From positions 1 through 64,000 of the forward strand of contig CAXSZX010000006.1 in NCBI GenBank assembly GCA_964242115.1: DNA of 64,000 nt. The letters are read 5' to 3'. The translations under genes and the position numbers were made by a program. The stretch comes from BOG-908 sp964242115. GTDB lineage: Bacteria > Pseudomonadota > Alphaproteobacteria > Acetobacterales > Acetobacteraceae. The notes under the pieces were generated by a model. It did not search any database. It had not been told where the DNA came from and saw only the letters and a list, made by a program, of their open reading frames with translations. Shown here piece by piece: positions 24,914-33,515 of the stretch (position 1 is its first letter; every line of letters starts with the position of its first letter).

Positions 24914-26119
24914 CTACCAGGTTGCCCGCAACGTCCTCAGCCCACGCAATGTGATCGTCGGCTTCCACTCGACGTTCTCCGCGTCCGCCAGTCGCATCGC
25001 CGGCAGCCGCTGCAGCAGTCGCCCGAACGCAACCTCGCCCTCGATGCGGGCCAACTGCGCGCCGAGGCAGAAATGGATGCCGCCGCCGAAGCTGAGCGGT
25101 TTGACGCCGGGCCGCGCAACGTCGAGCACGTCCGGGTCGCCCTCGTAGGCGGCGGGGTCGTGGTTGGCCGCGCCCAGCAGTGCGACGACCTGTTCGCCGC
25201 GCGCGATGGTCTGGCCCTGGAACTCGACGTCGGCGAGCGCCATCCGGCCGGTGAGCTGCACCGGGCTGTCGTAACGCAGGATCTCCTCGACAGCGTTGGG
25301 GATCAGGCCGGGTTCTGCGCGCAGGCGCTCGAGCTGTTCGGGGTTGCGGTGCAGGGCCAGCACGCCGTTGCCGATCAGGTTGGTGGTGGTCTCGTGGCCG
25401 GCGCCGAACAGCAGGGCGATGTTGGCGACGATCTCCTCGTCGGTCAGGCTGTCGTCGGCCTCGCGCGCGTTGAGCAACGCGGTGGTCAGGTCGTCGCCCG
25501 GGTTGCGGCGGCGGTACTCGAACAGGCCGGTGAAGTAGTCGCGCGTGGCGAGGCTGCCGCGGTTGGCCGCGTCGAGCTCCTCGCGTGACGGCGGCACCGG
25601 GTCGAGGATGCGGCCGCGCACGGTGCTCTCGTTGAGGAACGGCGCGCGGTCGGATTCGGGGATGCCGAGCATGTCGCAGATGACCGTGACCGGCAGCTTG
25701 TGGGCGAAGTCGGCGATCACGTCCATGCCATCGCGGTCCTCAACATCGTTGAGTAAACCATCAACGATGGCTTCGATGCGCGGGCGTAGCGCTTCCATCC
25801 GGCGCGCGGTGAACGCCTTGGCGACCAGGCCGCGCAGGCGGGTGTGCGCCGGCGGATCCACCAGCAGCATCGTCTGGGTGAGCGAGCGCAGCGCCGGCTC
25901 GTTCTCCACGTCGGGCGCGATGCTGCCGTCGCGGCCGTGGCCGAAACGGTTGTCGCGGGCGAGCGCCGTGCAGCCGGCATGGGTGGACGCGATCCATTGA
26001 CCGGTGGGCGCGCGCCAGAGTGGGGCTGCGTCGCGGAGGAATTTGTACGCGGGGTAAGGATTTGCACGCAGGACCGGGTTGTTGAAGTCGAAGCCGCCGG
26101 TTTGGGTGTTCTGGTCCAT
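24914..26119 (-). CDS. Cytochrome P450
   Basis: Soluble bacterial class I P450, about 401 residues. The I-helix oxygen-activating motif is ALLFGAGHETTTNLIGNGV, the K-helix ExxR is EEILRYDSPVQLTGR, and the heme loop is FGGGIHFCLGAQLAR with the cysteine ligand. The substrate is unknown; the layout resembles CYP107-like enzymes. ATG 26119 (MDQNTQTGG) is preferred, with GGAGG upstream; a GTG nine codons earlier is possible. No ferredoxin or reductase gene is adjacent. It stands alone between HE16 and HE17. Confidence 0.94.
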   Translation of the reverse strand: MDQNTQTGGFDFNNPVLRANPYPAYKFLRDAAPLWRAPTGQWIASTHAGCTALARDNRFGHGRDGSIAPDVENEPALRSLTQTMLLVDPPAHTRLRGLVAKAFTARRMEALRPRIEAIVDGLLNDVEDRDGMDVIADFAHKLPVTVICDMLGIPESDRAPFLNESTVRGRILDPVPPSREELDAANRGSLATRDYFTGLFEYRRRNPGDDLTTALLNAREADDSLTDEEIVANIALLFGAGHETTTNLIGNGVLALHRNPEQLERLRAEPGLIPNAVEEILRYDSPVQLTGRMALADVEFQGQTIARGEQVVALLGAANHDPAAYEGDPDVLDVARPGVKPLSFGGGIHFCLGAQLARIEGEVAFGRLLQRLPAMRLADAENVEWKPTITLRGLRTLRATW

Positions 26120-26561
26120 GGCTGCTCTGCCTCCGGGCACGGTCACGGCCCCAAGTGTTCAAGGTTAAGCTAGGGGCGAGCGGGCTGGCTGTCGAGATTC
26201 AAGGCGAGCGGTTGTTCTCCTGAAGGAAAGAATTGAAAACTTTCGCTTCCCGAGGATGCGCTTACATCAGCCGCCTGGAATGCCGACTCCTGCGATGGCC
26301 GGCGGCGAGAAAGCAAGGCCTTCTTTTTCGAGAAAAAGAAGCAAAAAGCTTTTGTCTCGGCTGTCGCGGACTCTACCGCAGCATGTAGTCAAGGGAACAA
26401 AAGTTTTCTGGTTCTTTTCAAAAAAGAACTGCTTTTCTTACGTGCACCGGTCGATGTCTCGGGCAGCAGGGTAGCGGGGAAAGCCTGTGACAGCAGAACC
26501 GGGAATTTGTTGCTTCCTTCAAAGAAACAGGCCCTACCCTGGTGTTTCAACGTCCCGTTCG
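26120..26561. other. 442-bp spacer with HE17 and eroded repeat traces
   Basis: Besides HE17 there are two decayed arm-like patches: near 26222-26250 (AAGGAAAGAATTGAAAACTTT) and near 26510-26545 (TTGCTTCCTTCAAAGAAACAG). No coding frame was recognised. The patches suggest older copies decaying in place. Confidence 0.5.
26307..26439. repeat. HE17, full hairpin-armed repeat
   Basis: Left arm is CTTC/GAAG with a CGAG turn; right arm is GGTTC-T4-CAAAAAAGAAC, shortened. The core is GGCTGTCGCGGACTCTACC then GCAGCATGTAG. Confidence 0.93.
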
Positions 26562-27824
26562 CTAGGAACGCGCTCGACCCAGCCCTTGTTGTCCGCCTCC
26601 CGCGAACCGCAGCACCTGCTTGCCGAGCAAGATGCCGGGACGTTCGATCCAGGCATGGGCGAGCGCGGCCAGGCCAACGAGAAGCACGGCGCCCGTCAGG
26701 ATGATCGCCCAGTGACGCTGCGGAGAGGCCAAAGCAAAAGCCCTGACCCGCTGAAACTGAAACAGGCTCGCCAGCACCAGGCCCTGCAACAGGTAGATGC
26801 CGTAGCTGATGTCCCCCAACCGCTTCGACGCCCTGTGGGTAAGCAGTCCGAACAGCGAGCAACCGGACACCACGAGGTAGAAGCAGCTTCCGAGCAGCGC
26901 CATCGCCAGCGGCGCGTAGGCGATCTGGCACGTGGAAAACAAGACAAGAGCGAGCGCGGCGAAGATGACCGACGCAGTCCTGTCCGACAGTTTTGCGGTC
27001 CAGCCGCTGCGGTCGGCAGTTGCGCAGGCCATCCCGATCAGGAACAGCGTCGTGAACGCGGGATCGCCCGCGGCCAGCACGTAAGGGCGGCCCCGCGCCG
27101 TCCAGACGAAGCCCGCCGCGACGGCCGCCAGCACGACGCCGGTCCGCGCCGGCCCCCGCCCGGCAACCCACGCCAGCAACGGCAGGCTCAGGTAGAACAG
27201 CCACTCGTAGCGCAGCGACCAGGCGACACCGGCGTTGAGGATGAGCGTCGCGGGATGCGCGTTGATGTCGGTCGGGTCCAGCAACCCAAGCGCCAGCCAC
27301 GGCGCCAGGCCGCGCAGAAACGCGCGGACTGGAACGTTGAAGTGCCAGCGAGCCTGTATCATGACCAGCACCACCATGAGCAGGATCATGGTCAGGTAGA
27401 GCGGAGCGATCCTGAACACGCGTCCGACATAAAGCTGCACCCAGTCCGGACGGCCGTGCTCGTCGATCAGACGGCACCAGAACAGGTAGCTGGTGATCAT
27501 GAAGAACACCGCGACACCGCCGGTTCCGAGTAACCTGTAGAAGGCGCTGGACGGACCTTCCCACACCCCGTCCCGCAGGTAGCGGTGGTAGACCGCGCCG
27601 TGGAAGAACACCACGCTCAGTGCCAGGAAGCCGCGCAGCCCGTCGATCGTTTGCAGGCGCGCCGGACGCAGTGAGGGAGGCGCGTCGGCGGACGCGAACA
27701 GCCGTGTGTTCGCCAGCAGAAGCAGCGCGGCGAACCCCAGCACCGGCGGCCATAGCGGATAGTAACCCACCCTGGCAGCACTAACGCAACGAGACGCGCC
27801 GGCGCAAATGCCAGCAGCAACCAT
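26562..27824 (-). CDS. Acyltransferase 3 (OafA/YrhL-like) membrane protein
   Basis: Integral membrane O-acyltransferase of about 420 residues with around ten hydrophobic segments. The family start motif is LQTIDGLRGFLALSVVFFHG, and AVFFMITSYLFWCRLI and DISYGIYLLQGLVLASLFQF are typical. Such enzymes acylate sugars of surface polysaccharides or glycolipids. ATG 27824 is chosen; a TTG at 27887 would add 21 residues. It is followed by the two glycosyltransferase genes' strand-mates, suggesting a glycan or glycolipid setting. The acyl donor and acceptor are unknown. Confidence 0.85.
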   Translation of the reverse strand: MVAAGICAGASRCVSAARVGYYPLWPPVLGFAALLLLANTRLFASADAPPSLRPARLQTIDGLRGFLALSVVFFHGAVYHRYLRDGVWEGPSSAFYRLLGTGGVAVFFMITSYLFWCRLIDEHGRPDWVQLYVGRVFRIAPLYLTMILLMVVLVMIQARWHFNVPVRAFLRGLAPWLALGLLDPTDINAHPATLILNAGVAWSLRYEWLFYLSLPLLAWVAGRGPARTGVVLAAVAAGFVWTARGRPYVLAAGDPAFTTLFLIGMACATADRSGWTAKLSDRTASVIFAALALVLFSTCQIAYAPLAMALLGSCFYLVVSGCSLFGLLTHRASKRLGDISYGIYLLQGLVLASLFQFQRVRAFALASPQRHWAIILTGAVLLVGLAALAHAWIERPGILLGKQVLRFAGGGQQGLGRARS

Positions 27825-27908
27825 CCACGGCGCGGTCCATCGTCCGATCCCATTCGAAAGTGAGCCGGTGACTGCGAATAACCGCAACAGCGCCCGCGGA
27901 AGCTGCCT

Positions 27909-27938
27909 GCTGCTTCTCCAAAGCCAAGGCCTTGCCCT
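27909..27938. repeat. Eroded right-arm relic of the HE repeat
   Basis: CTGCTTCTCCAAAGCCAAGG followed by CCTTGCCCTA resembles a decayed CTGC-type right arm, ending on the stop codon of the glycosyltransferase gene. The T and A tracts are lost. Too short and changed to be certain; not counted among the 38. Confidence 0.4.
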
Positions 27939-28653
27939 ACGTCCTGCTGTGCCGCGCGAGAGTTGCCAGTATCCGCGTGCCCGCGCGCCAGGTTCCCCGC
28001 CAGCTTCCCGCCACCTTGGAGACCCCCGCCACTCGCCGGTAGTACGGCAGCGGAACCTCCAGCACCCGCAGCCCCGCGCGCGGCGCCTTGATCTGCATTT
28101 CCAGGTTCCAGCCGTAGGTCATCTCCGTCATGTCCAGCCGTGTCAAATCGGCCGTGCGCAGCGCCCGGAACGCGCACATGTCGGTGTAGCGCTGGCCGCA
28201 GATCACCCCCAGCGCCGCGCCGATCAGTTGGCCGGCCAGCACCTGGTGCGCGCCCATGCTGCCCGCCTGTCTTGTGGCGCCGGCACGCGTGGCGATGGTG
28301 AAGTCCGCCTCGCCGCGCTGCAGGGGCTCCAGTAGGGCTGCGGCTTCCTCCACCGCGTCGGCGCCATCGCCGTCCATGAACATCAGGTAGTCCGCACCCT
28401 GGGCGGCCGCGTGCTGGGCGCCGGTCAGGCACGCGCGCCCGTAGCCGCGCCGCTTCTCCACGATAACCTGGGCTCCGTGCGCCCGCGCCTCGGCCACGGT
28501 GGCGTCCGTGCTGCCGCCGTCGACCACGATCTGCAGGCCCACGCTGGCCGGCAGGCGGGCGAGCGTTGGCCCGATCGCCCCCGCCTCGTTCAGCACGGGA
28601 ATCACGACGGCGACCAGAGCGCGTGGCGGGACGGGGGTAGAGTCAGGCGGCAT
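27937..28653 (-). CDS. Glycosyltransferase family 2 (polyprenyl-phosphate sugar synthase-like)
   Basis: A GT-A fold transferase of about 238 residues: AVVIPVLNEAGAIGPTLARL near the N-terminus, IVVDGGSTDATVAEA, and the metal motif MFMDGDGAD (DxD). No membrane segments are clear, so it is probably a soluble dolichol-phosphate-mannose-synthase-like enzyme charging polyprenyl phosphate. Start ATG 28653 has GGAG six bases upstream and overlaps the end of the upstream gene by 11 bp, so the two are coupled. A lipid-linked sugar made here could feed the next gene's product. Donor sugar is unknown. Confidence 0.87.
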   Translation of the reverse strand: MPPDSTPVPPRALVAVVIPVLNEAGAIGPTLARLPASVGLQIVVDGGSTDATVAEARAHGAQVIVEKRRGYGRACLTGAQHAAAQGADYLMFMDGDGADAVEEAAALLEPLQRGEADFTIATRAGATRQAGSMGAHQVLAGQLIGAALGVICGQRYTDMCAFRALRTADLTRLDMTEMTYGWNLEMQIKAPRAGLRVLEVPLPYYRRVAGVSKVAGSWRGTWRAGTRILATLARHSRT

Positions 28654-29956
28654 CGGCATCTCCGGCGGCGATCGGCCTGCCATACGCCAGGTCCATCGCC
28701 GCGGCGCCCAGCGCGGGCACGAACAGCAGCGAAGGGAACAGCATAGTCGCGTGGTAGGGGTCGCAGTAAAGGATCAGCGCGGCGCAGGAGAGGAACAGCA
28801 CGCTACGCCACGGCGCCACGCAGGCCGGCAGCGCCATCCAGGTGTAGTACCACGGGTAGTGCGGCGCCATCGCCATCATCGTGCCGCCGGCCAGCAGGGT
28901 GGCGTTGCTGCAAACGCGGACGATTTCCGCCGGTCCGGACCACACGCGCTGGCGGAATGCCATCCACAGCGCGGCAGCGGCCAGCGCCAGCGCGCAGGCG
29001 CCGACATAGGCAACGCCGGCCGCGTGCGGCAGGCGGACCACAGCACCCAGCACGGAGAGCAGCCAGAAGCCCGAACCCTGCGCCATCCCTTCCTCGGACG
29101 TGTAGGCCGGCAGGAAGCCCAGCACCTGCCAGCCAGCGCCGATGTAGCAGGCATACAACGCCACGATCGCCGCCGCGCAGGCGGCCGGCAGCCGCCACCC
29201 CCAGCGCCGCCACAGAGCGGGGGCGACCACCAGCGGCAGGAACTTCGTCAGGATCGCCGCCCCTAGCAGCGTGCCCGTCAGCCCCTGCCGGCCCACCGCG
29301 CAGGCCAGCAACGCCAGGCCCACGAAGCCGACCGCGGCGGCGTCCACGTGCCCGTCGGACGCGGCGCTCCAGATTGCCAGCGGGTTCCAGGCGTAGATCA
29401 GCAACCGGGCAGTCGGCAAACCGGCCAGCACCAGCACGCGCCACAGCGCCGCCATGCCGGCCGCTTCCAGCAGCAGCAAGGCGAGCTTGGTGGCGTTGAT
29501 GCTGTAGCCGGCCTCGCCGGCGGCCAGGAACACCAGCTGCGCCGCCGGCGGGTAGATCGTGTGCGCGTAGTCCAGCCGGTTAATGTTGGGGAATATCGCC
29601 CCGTCGCGAAGCTGCGCCAAAGCGGGGTCGGTCGGCACGTAGCGATACGGGTTGATGCCGTGCACCTGCACGCGGCCGTCCCAGGCGTAGCGGAACACGT
29701 CGCTGGACATGAACGGCGGGAACGCCAGCAGACCCAGCCGCGCGACCAGCGCCACGCCGACGATGAAGCCCAGCGACCAGCGCGGCAGCGGCACGCGCAG
29801 CACGAGTGCGACGGCGGCCAGGTAGGCCAGGGTGGCGGCGGCCAGCAGGCCGATCACCGTGTCTTTGCGCCACAGCGTGCCGGCCCAGATGGAGCCGGGC
29901 ACGTGTAACAACGGTGCTGTCAGCACGAAAAGCGTGATGAGGGTGCCGAGGAACAA
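28643..29956 (-). CDS. GT87/GT-C type membrane mannosyltransferase-like protein
   Basis: Polytopic membrane protein of about 437 residues with ten or more hydrophobic segments. It resembles GT-C enzymes that use polyprenyl-phosphate sugars: an early loop FMSSDVFRYAWDGRVQVHGI with acidic residues, then NPYRYVPTDP and TIYPPAAQLVF. Start is uncertain: TTG 29956 precedes the first membrane segment, while an ATG at 30028 would add 24 residues encoded by HE18. The gene overlaps the GT2 gene, supporting a two-step polyprenyl-sugar pathway. Substrate is not readable. Confidence 0.78.
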   Translation of the reverse strand: MFLGTLITLFVLTAPLLHVPGSIWAGTLWRKDTVIGLLAAATLAYLAAVALVLRVPLPRWSLGFIVGVALVARLGLLAFPPFMSSDVFRYAWDGRVQVHGINPYRYVPTDPALAQLRDGAIFPNINRLDYAHTIYPPAAQLVFLAAGEAGYSINATKLALLLLEAAGMAALWRVLVLAGLPTARLLIYAWNPLAIWSAASDGHVDAAAVGFVGLALLACAVGRQGLTGTLLGAAILTKFLPLVVAPALWRRWGWRLPAACAAAIVALYACYIGAGWQVLGFLPAYTSEEGMAQGSGFWLLSVLGAVVRLPHAAGVAYVGACALALAAAALWMAFRQRVWSGPAEIVRVCSNATLLAGGTMMAMAPHYPWYYTWMALPACVAPWRSVLFLSCAALILYCDPYHATMLFPSLLFVPALGAAAMDLAYGRPIAAGDADAA

Positions 29957-30102
29957 GAAAAGCGGAGCAGTTCTTTTTTGAAGAAAAGAACCAAAAAACT
30001 TTTGTTCCCTCAGGCGTGCGGTGTCCACGTTATGTACACTGTTCTGACAGCGAGAGGAGCAAAAGTTTTTTGCTTCTTTTTTTCAAAAAAGAAGGCCTTG
30101 CC
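29953..30102. repeat. HE18, full hairpin-armed repeat
   Basis: Left arm is GTTC/GAAC (turn GAAGAAAA) and right arm CTTC/GAAG. The core is atypical (GTGTCCACGTTATGTACACTG), keeping only TGACAGCGAGAGG. It overlaps the probable start of the membrane glycosyltransferase gene and ends at the radical SAM gene stop. Confidence 0.93.
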
Positions 30103-31160
30103 TAAAGACTCCAACGAAGCCCGCAATTCGCACAGGGCGCCGGCGGCGCCTCGCTCAGCAGCTTTTCGCGAAACGCCTGGTAAGCGCCGCCATTCCACAT
30201 CTCCGCCAGGCTCTGCGTCTTGGCGTCGCCCAAAGTATACGTCTCGTAGCCGCGTGCGGAGAACGGCGCGATGCAACAGGGCAGCGCGCGGCCGTGGGCG
30301 GTGAAGTACATCAGGCTCCAGGGGCGGCGGCAGGTGGCCCAGGGCTGCTCGCCCTGGCGCTGCAGGCTCAGCCCGGGCTCGGTCGCACCCGACGCGTCCA
30401 GCATCACGCCCAGCGTGCGGCCCAGCTCCACCGCGGCCGCGATGGCGGCCACCTCGTCCGCCTGGGTCTGCTCGAACAGGCTGCTCTCGGCGCGCGCCAT
30501 GCCGAAACCGGTCTCGTCGAACACCAGGCGCTGCAGGTGCACTTCGGCGACACCCATGCTGGCGGCCAGGCGCACGAAGTCGGGCAGTTGCTGCACCGTC
30601 TCCTTCAGCCCGGTCAGCCACAGCGAGACGACCGGCTTCTCCGCACCGTGCAGCTTCTGGTAGTCGCGCATCAGGCGCACGTCGCGGACGATGCGGTCGA
30701 AGAACGGCTTGCCGCGCACGGTGGCGTAGGTGGCGGCATCGGCGGCGTCCAGCGAGACGCGCAACTCGTCCAGCCCCGCGTCGATCAGCTCGCGGAAGCG
30801 CTTTTCCCGCAGCAGCGTGCCGTTGGTGTTGAACAGCACGTGCACGTTGCGGGCTTTCAGGTAGCGGATCATCGCCGGCAGCTCGCGCACCAGCATCGGC
30901 TCGCCCACGCCGTGCAGCACCGCGCGCTTGAGGTTCGGCAACTGGTCGACGATGCTTGTGAACAGCTCCCAGGTCATGTCGGCCGGCGGTTCGAGCGCTT
31001 CGAACGTGCGTGGACAGGTCTCGCACAGCAGGTTGCAGCGGTTGGTCACCTCCAGGTAGACGCAGACCGGCGGGGCCACCGCTTCGGCGCCCCGCACGGA
31101 CACCTGCTCGAAGTAGCGGCGCGGGTCCATCGCGGTGGGTGGGGCCAGGGTCTCGGACAT
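30102..31160 (-). CDS. Radical SAM protein with SPASM-type C-terminus
   Basis: A 352-residue radical SAM enzyme. The [4Fe-4S]/SAM motif is CNLLCETC near residue 43, in YLEVTNRCNLLCETCPR. Conserved LHGVGEPMLV and VLFNTNGTLL follow. The C-terminus has further cysteines (WATCRRPW, ALPCCIAPF, CANCGL) as in SPASM domains that hold auxiliary clusters. ATG 31160 has GGAG upstream; longer frames come from HE19. The substrate is unknown; the neighbours are sugar-transfer genes, so a sugar, lipid or peptide modification is possible. Confidence 0.9.
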   Translation of the reverse strand: MSETLAPPTAMDPRRYFEQVSVRGAEAVAPPVCVYLEVTNRCNLLCETCPRTFEALEPPADMTWELFTSIVDQLPNLKRAVLHGVGEPMLVRELPAMIRYLKARNVHVLFNTNGTLLREKRFRELIDAGLDELRVSLDAADAATYATVRGKPFFDRIVRDVRLMRDYQKLHGAEKPVVSLWLTGLKETVQQLPDFVRLAASMGVAEVHLQRLVFDETGFGMARAESSLFEQTQADEVAAIAAAVELGRTLGVMLDASGATEPGLSLQRQGEQPWATCRRPWSLMYFTAHGRALPCCIAPFSARGYETYTLGDAKTQSLAEMWNGGAYQAFREKLLSEAPPAPCANCGLRWSL

Positions 31161-31205
31161 GCGGGCTTGCTCCAGGGGTGGTGAGCGTTGGCTTAGCGAT
31201 GCGAA

Positions 31206-31341
31206 AAGGAAGGCAAGGCCTGCTTTTTTGAAAAAAAGCAGCAAAAAACTTTTGGTCCGGCTGTCGCGGAGTCTCCTGCAGCGTGCGCTTGGGAGACAAA
31301 AGTTTTTTGGTTCTTTTCAAAAAAGAACCGCTTGCTTTCTT
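31206..31341. repeat. HE19, full hairpin-armed repeat
   Basis: Left arm is CTGC/GCAG and right arm GGTTC/GAACC with a short T run. The core is CGGCTGTCGCGGAGTCTCC then TGCAGCGTGCGC. Confidence 0.95.
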
Positions 31342-31348
31342 CCACGGG

Positions 31349-32086
31349 CTAGGCCGCGCGCCGCAACTGGTCGGCAAGCCCGAGGCGTCTGACACAGTCG
31401 CTAGTGGCCGGCGCGGCGTAGCCAACGGTGCCGTCCACCTCTGCGAGCAGCCGGCGCAGCGCCACAGCGTCGTCCACGTCGTACCAGGACTCCAACTCGG
31501 CAAGTGCGATGCCGGATGCGCGCGCGCGCTCGCGGGTCTGGCTGGCCACCAGCTCCGTGCTCCAGGAGATGTCGGTGAACAGACGGTGCTCGGGCGCGCG
31601 CATGCCGAGCAGGTAGTAGCCGCCATCCTCCGCCGGGCCGATCACCGCGCCGGCGTCGGATGCCGCGAGCAGGCGGGCCGCCCGGACCAGGTATCCGGTG
31701 GGCAGGGTAGGGCTGTCCGCGTTGAGCACGCACACGCTGTCGAAGCCGTCCGCCAACAGGGCTTGCACGGCGTGCAGCAGGCAGCGCCCGAAGCCGGCCA
31801 CACCCGGTGGCATCTCGCCCGAACCGTCGGCCAGCACCAGGCGGGTGCCGGGGGCGAGCACGCCGTCGAACAGCGATTCGTCGCCGGAAGGGGCGTAGGC
31901 GACGAAGGGGGTGATGTCGGCCTCACGCGCGGCGGCGAACAGGTTGGCGGTGACGTCGTGCAGAAAGGCGCGGCTCAACGCGCAGGCCTGGTCGGGCGAG
32001 AGCAACGGCGTGAGTCTTGTCTTGCAGAAGCCGGGGCGCGGCGCCTTGGCCATCACCGCGATCGCACAGCCACGTCCCGCCATCAC
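31349..32086 (-). CDS. TIGR04282/DUF2064 family glycosyltransferase-like protein
   Basis: A 245-residue nucleotidyl/glycosyltransferase-fold protein: AIAVMAKAPRPGFCKTRLTP at the N-terminus, CVLNADSPTLP (metal site), and GPAEDGGYYLLGM, all typical of the family. TIGR04282 is nominally tied to arsenosugar synthesis, but no arsM or arsS gene is present, so that label should not be carried over. First of five minus-strand genes running to the acyltransferase, which may work together on a glycolipid or surface glycan. Confidence 0.85.
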   Translation of the reverse strand: MMAGRGCAIAVMAKAPRPGFCKTRLTPLLSPDQACALSRAFLHDVTANLFAAAREADITPFVAYAPSGDESLFDGVLAPGTRLVLADGSGEMPPGVAGFGRCLLHAVQALLADGFDSVCVLNADSPTLPTGYLVRAARLLAASDAGAVIGPAEDGGYYLLGMRAPEHRLFTDISWSTELVASQTRERARASGIALAELESWYDVDDAVALRRLLAEVDGTVGYAAPATSDCVRRLGLADQLRRAA

Positions 32087-32210
32087 CGCTGTCCCATCCG
32101 GTCCGCTCTCCGTTCCAGCGCTCGTGCCACAAGATCAACCATCGACCAACGCGAGTTCGACAGGAGACCACCCTGGGTTACGCCACCATGGATCACTATG
32201 TGGCCACGTT

Positions 32211-32573
32211 ATGGCGGTGCAGCATATAGGCGGGTCCGCGCGCCCGAAGCCGGTTCCGGACGGGACGCGCGCGGCGCTGGTGGCGCGCTGGCTGGAACTG
32301 ACCCGCGTGGCTCTGCCGCAAGCCGCCGCCCGGCACCGTTGGCCGATCCGGCTGGACCACTGCTTCATGCGCGTGTGCCTCGACGCGGCGTACGGCCGGC
32401 CCTGGCACGAGGTGGTGGCACGGCCGGCAATCCGTCACGCCGCGGACGCCGAGTTGCAGCGGGCGGTGGGCGTGGCCGAAGCGATACTCGCCCAGCCGGA
32501 GACGCTTGAAGGGCTGAACGCGGCAAGTTTGCGGATGCGCGGCAAGCTCGCGAGTTTGCAGTATCACCGGTGA
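32211..32573 (+). CDS. Conserved small protein of unknown function
   Basis: About 120 residues from ATG 32211. The central part RWPIRLDHCFMRVCLDAAYG followed by RPWHEVVARPA, and the C-terminal AILAQPETLEGLNAASLRMR, look like a conserved alphaproteobacterial protein that is sometimes mislabelled a GCN5 acetyltransferase; no acetyl-CoA site is visible. No clear Shine-Dalgarno. It runs divergently from the preceding transferase gene and ends 26 bp before HE20. Confidence 0.6.
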   Translation: MAVQHIGGSARPKPVPDGTRAALVARWLELTRVALPQAAARHRWPIRLDHCFMRVCLDAAYGRPWHEVVARPAIRHAADAELQRAVGVAEAILAQPETLEGLNAASLRMRGKLASLQYHR

Positions 32574-32598
32574 TCAAAATTCAACTCGTTGGAACTTG

Positions 32599-32734
32599 GC
32601 AAGAAAGCTAAGGACTGCTCTTTTGGAAAAAAGCAGCAAACTTTTGGTACGCCTGTCGCGGCGTTTCCCTCAGCGTTTGCTCCAGGTAACAAAGGGTTCT
32701 TGGTTCTTCTAAAAAAGGACCGCTTGCCTTTTCT
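32599..32734. repeat. HE20, partly eroded repeat
   Basis: Left arm is CTGC/GCAG with TCTTTTGG tract changes; right arm is GGTTCTTCTAAAAAAGGACC, degenerate. The core is CGCCTGTCGCGGCGTTTCCC. Confidence 0.9.
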
Positions 32735-32802
32735 GTTGGTGGCTCAGACTTCGGGTCTGGCTGGTAGAACATGTCCATAGTGAGACGGCGCAGGAACCGA
32801 TC

Positions 32803-33381
32803 ATGGACTCCGATCGGCTCAAGGCACTGACCGACGGCGTTGTGGCGGTCATCATCACCATCATGGTGCTCGACATGAAGGCACCGGCGGACGCAACGCT
32901 CCACGCGCTGACCGCCGTGGCGCCGACGTTCCTGAACTACGTGCTGAGCTTCATCTACGTCGCAATCTACTGGAACAACCACCACCATTTCTTCGCCCTG
33001 ACCCCTCGGGTAGACGGCGGGATACTGTGGGCCAACTTCGGCTTGCTGTTCTTCCTCTCGCTGATCCCGTTCGCGACGGCCTGGGCGGGCGAGCACGCGC
33101 TCGAACCGTGGCCCACCGCCGCCTACGGCATCACCCTGATGGCCTGCGCGCTGGCCTGGTACGTCATGCAGAGCGCGATCATCCGCGCGCAAGGGCCGGA
33201 CTCGGCACTGCGGCGAGCGATCGGCAAGGACTGGAAGGGCAAGGCTTCGCCAGTGTGCTACCTGGCGGGCATCGGGCTTTCCTTCGTCCAACCCGTTGTC
33301 GCTGCGTGCATCTATGCGGGCGTTGCCGGCATGTGGCTCGTTCCGGACAGGCGTGTTCACACAGCGTTTGGGCGAGAATGA
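32803..33381 (+). CDS. TMEM175-like (DUF1211) membrane channel protein
   Basis: A 192-residue membrane protein with about six hydrophobic segments. The N-terminal RLKALTDGVVAVIITIMVLD matches the DUF1211/TMEM175 signature (usually FSDGV; here TDGV). Bacterial members form tetrameric K+ channels. The segment IYWNNHHHFF is also typical. ATG 32803. It stands alone between HE20 and HE21. The channel function is inferred from the family. Confidence 0.87.
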   Translation: MDSDRLKALTDGVVAVIITIMVLDMKAPADATLHALTAVAPTFLNYVLSFIYVAIYWNNHHHFFALTPRVDGGILWANFGLLFFLSLIPFATAWAGEHALEPWPTAAYGITLMACALAWYVMQSAIIRAQGPDSALRRAIGKDWKGKASPVCYLAGIGLSFVQPVVAACIYAGVAGMWLVPDRRVHTAFGRE

Positions 33382-33515
33382 AGGCAAGACCTTCTTTTCT
33401 GAAGAAAAGAAGCAAAAGACTTTTGCTCCTGCTGTCGCGAAGGTTCTGCAGCGCGCATGCAAGGGAGTAAGGCTGTTTTGTTCTTTTCTTCAAAAAAGAA
33501 CTGCTTGCCTTGCCT
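33380..33515. repeat. HE21, full hairpin-armed repeat
   Basis: Left arm is CTTC/GAAG (TTCTGAAGAAAA turn) and right arm GTTC/GAAC. The core is CTGCTGTCGCGAAGGTTCTGC. The right arm contains the stop codon of the acyltransferase fragment on the minus strand. Confidence 0.94.

Noticed and set aside
31349..32086. Arsenosugar biosynthesis function for the TIGR04282 gene
   Set aside because: The family name implies it, but no arsM, arsS or other arsenic gene is nearby; only the transferase fold is supported.
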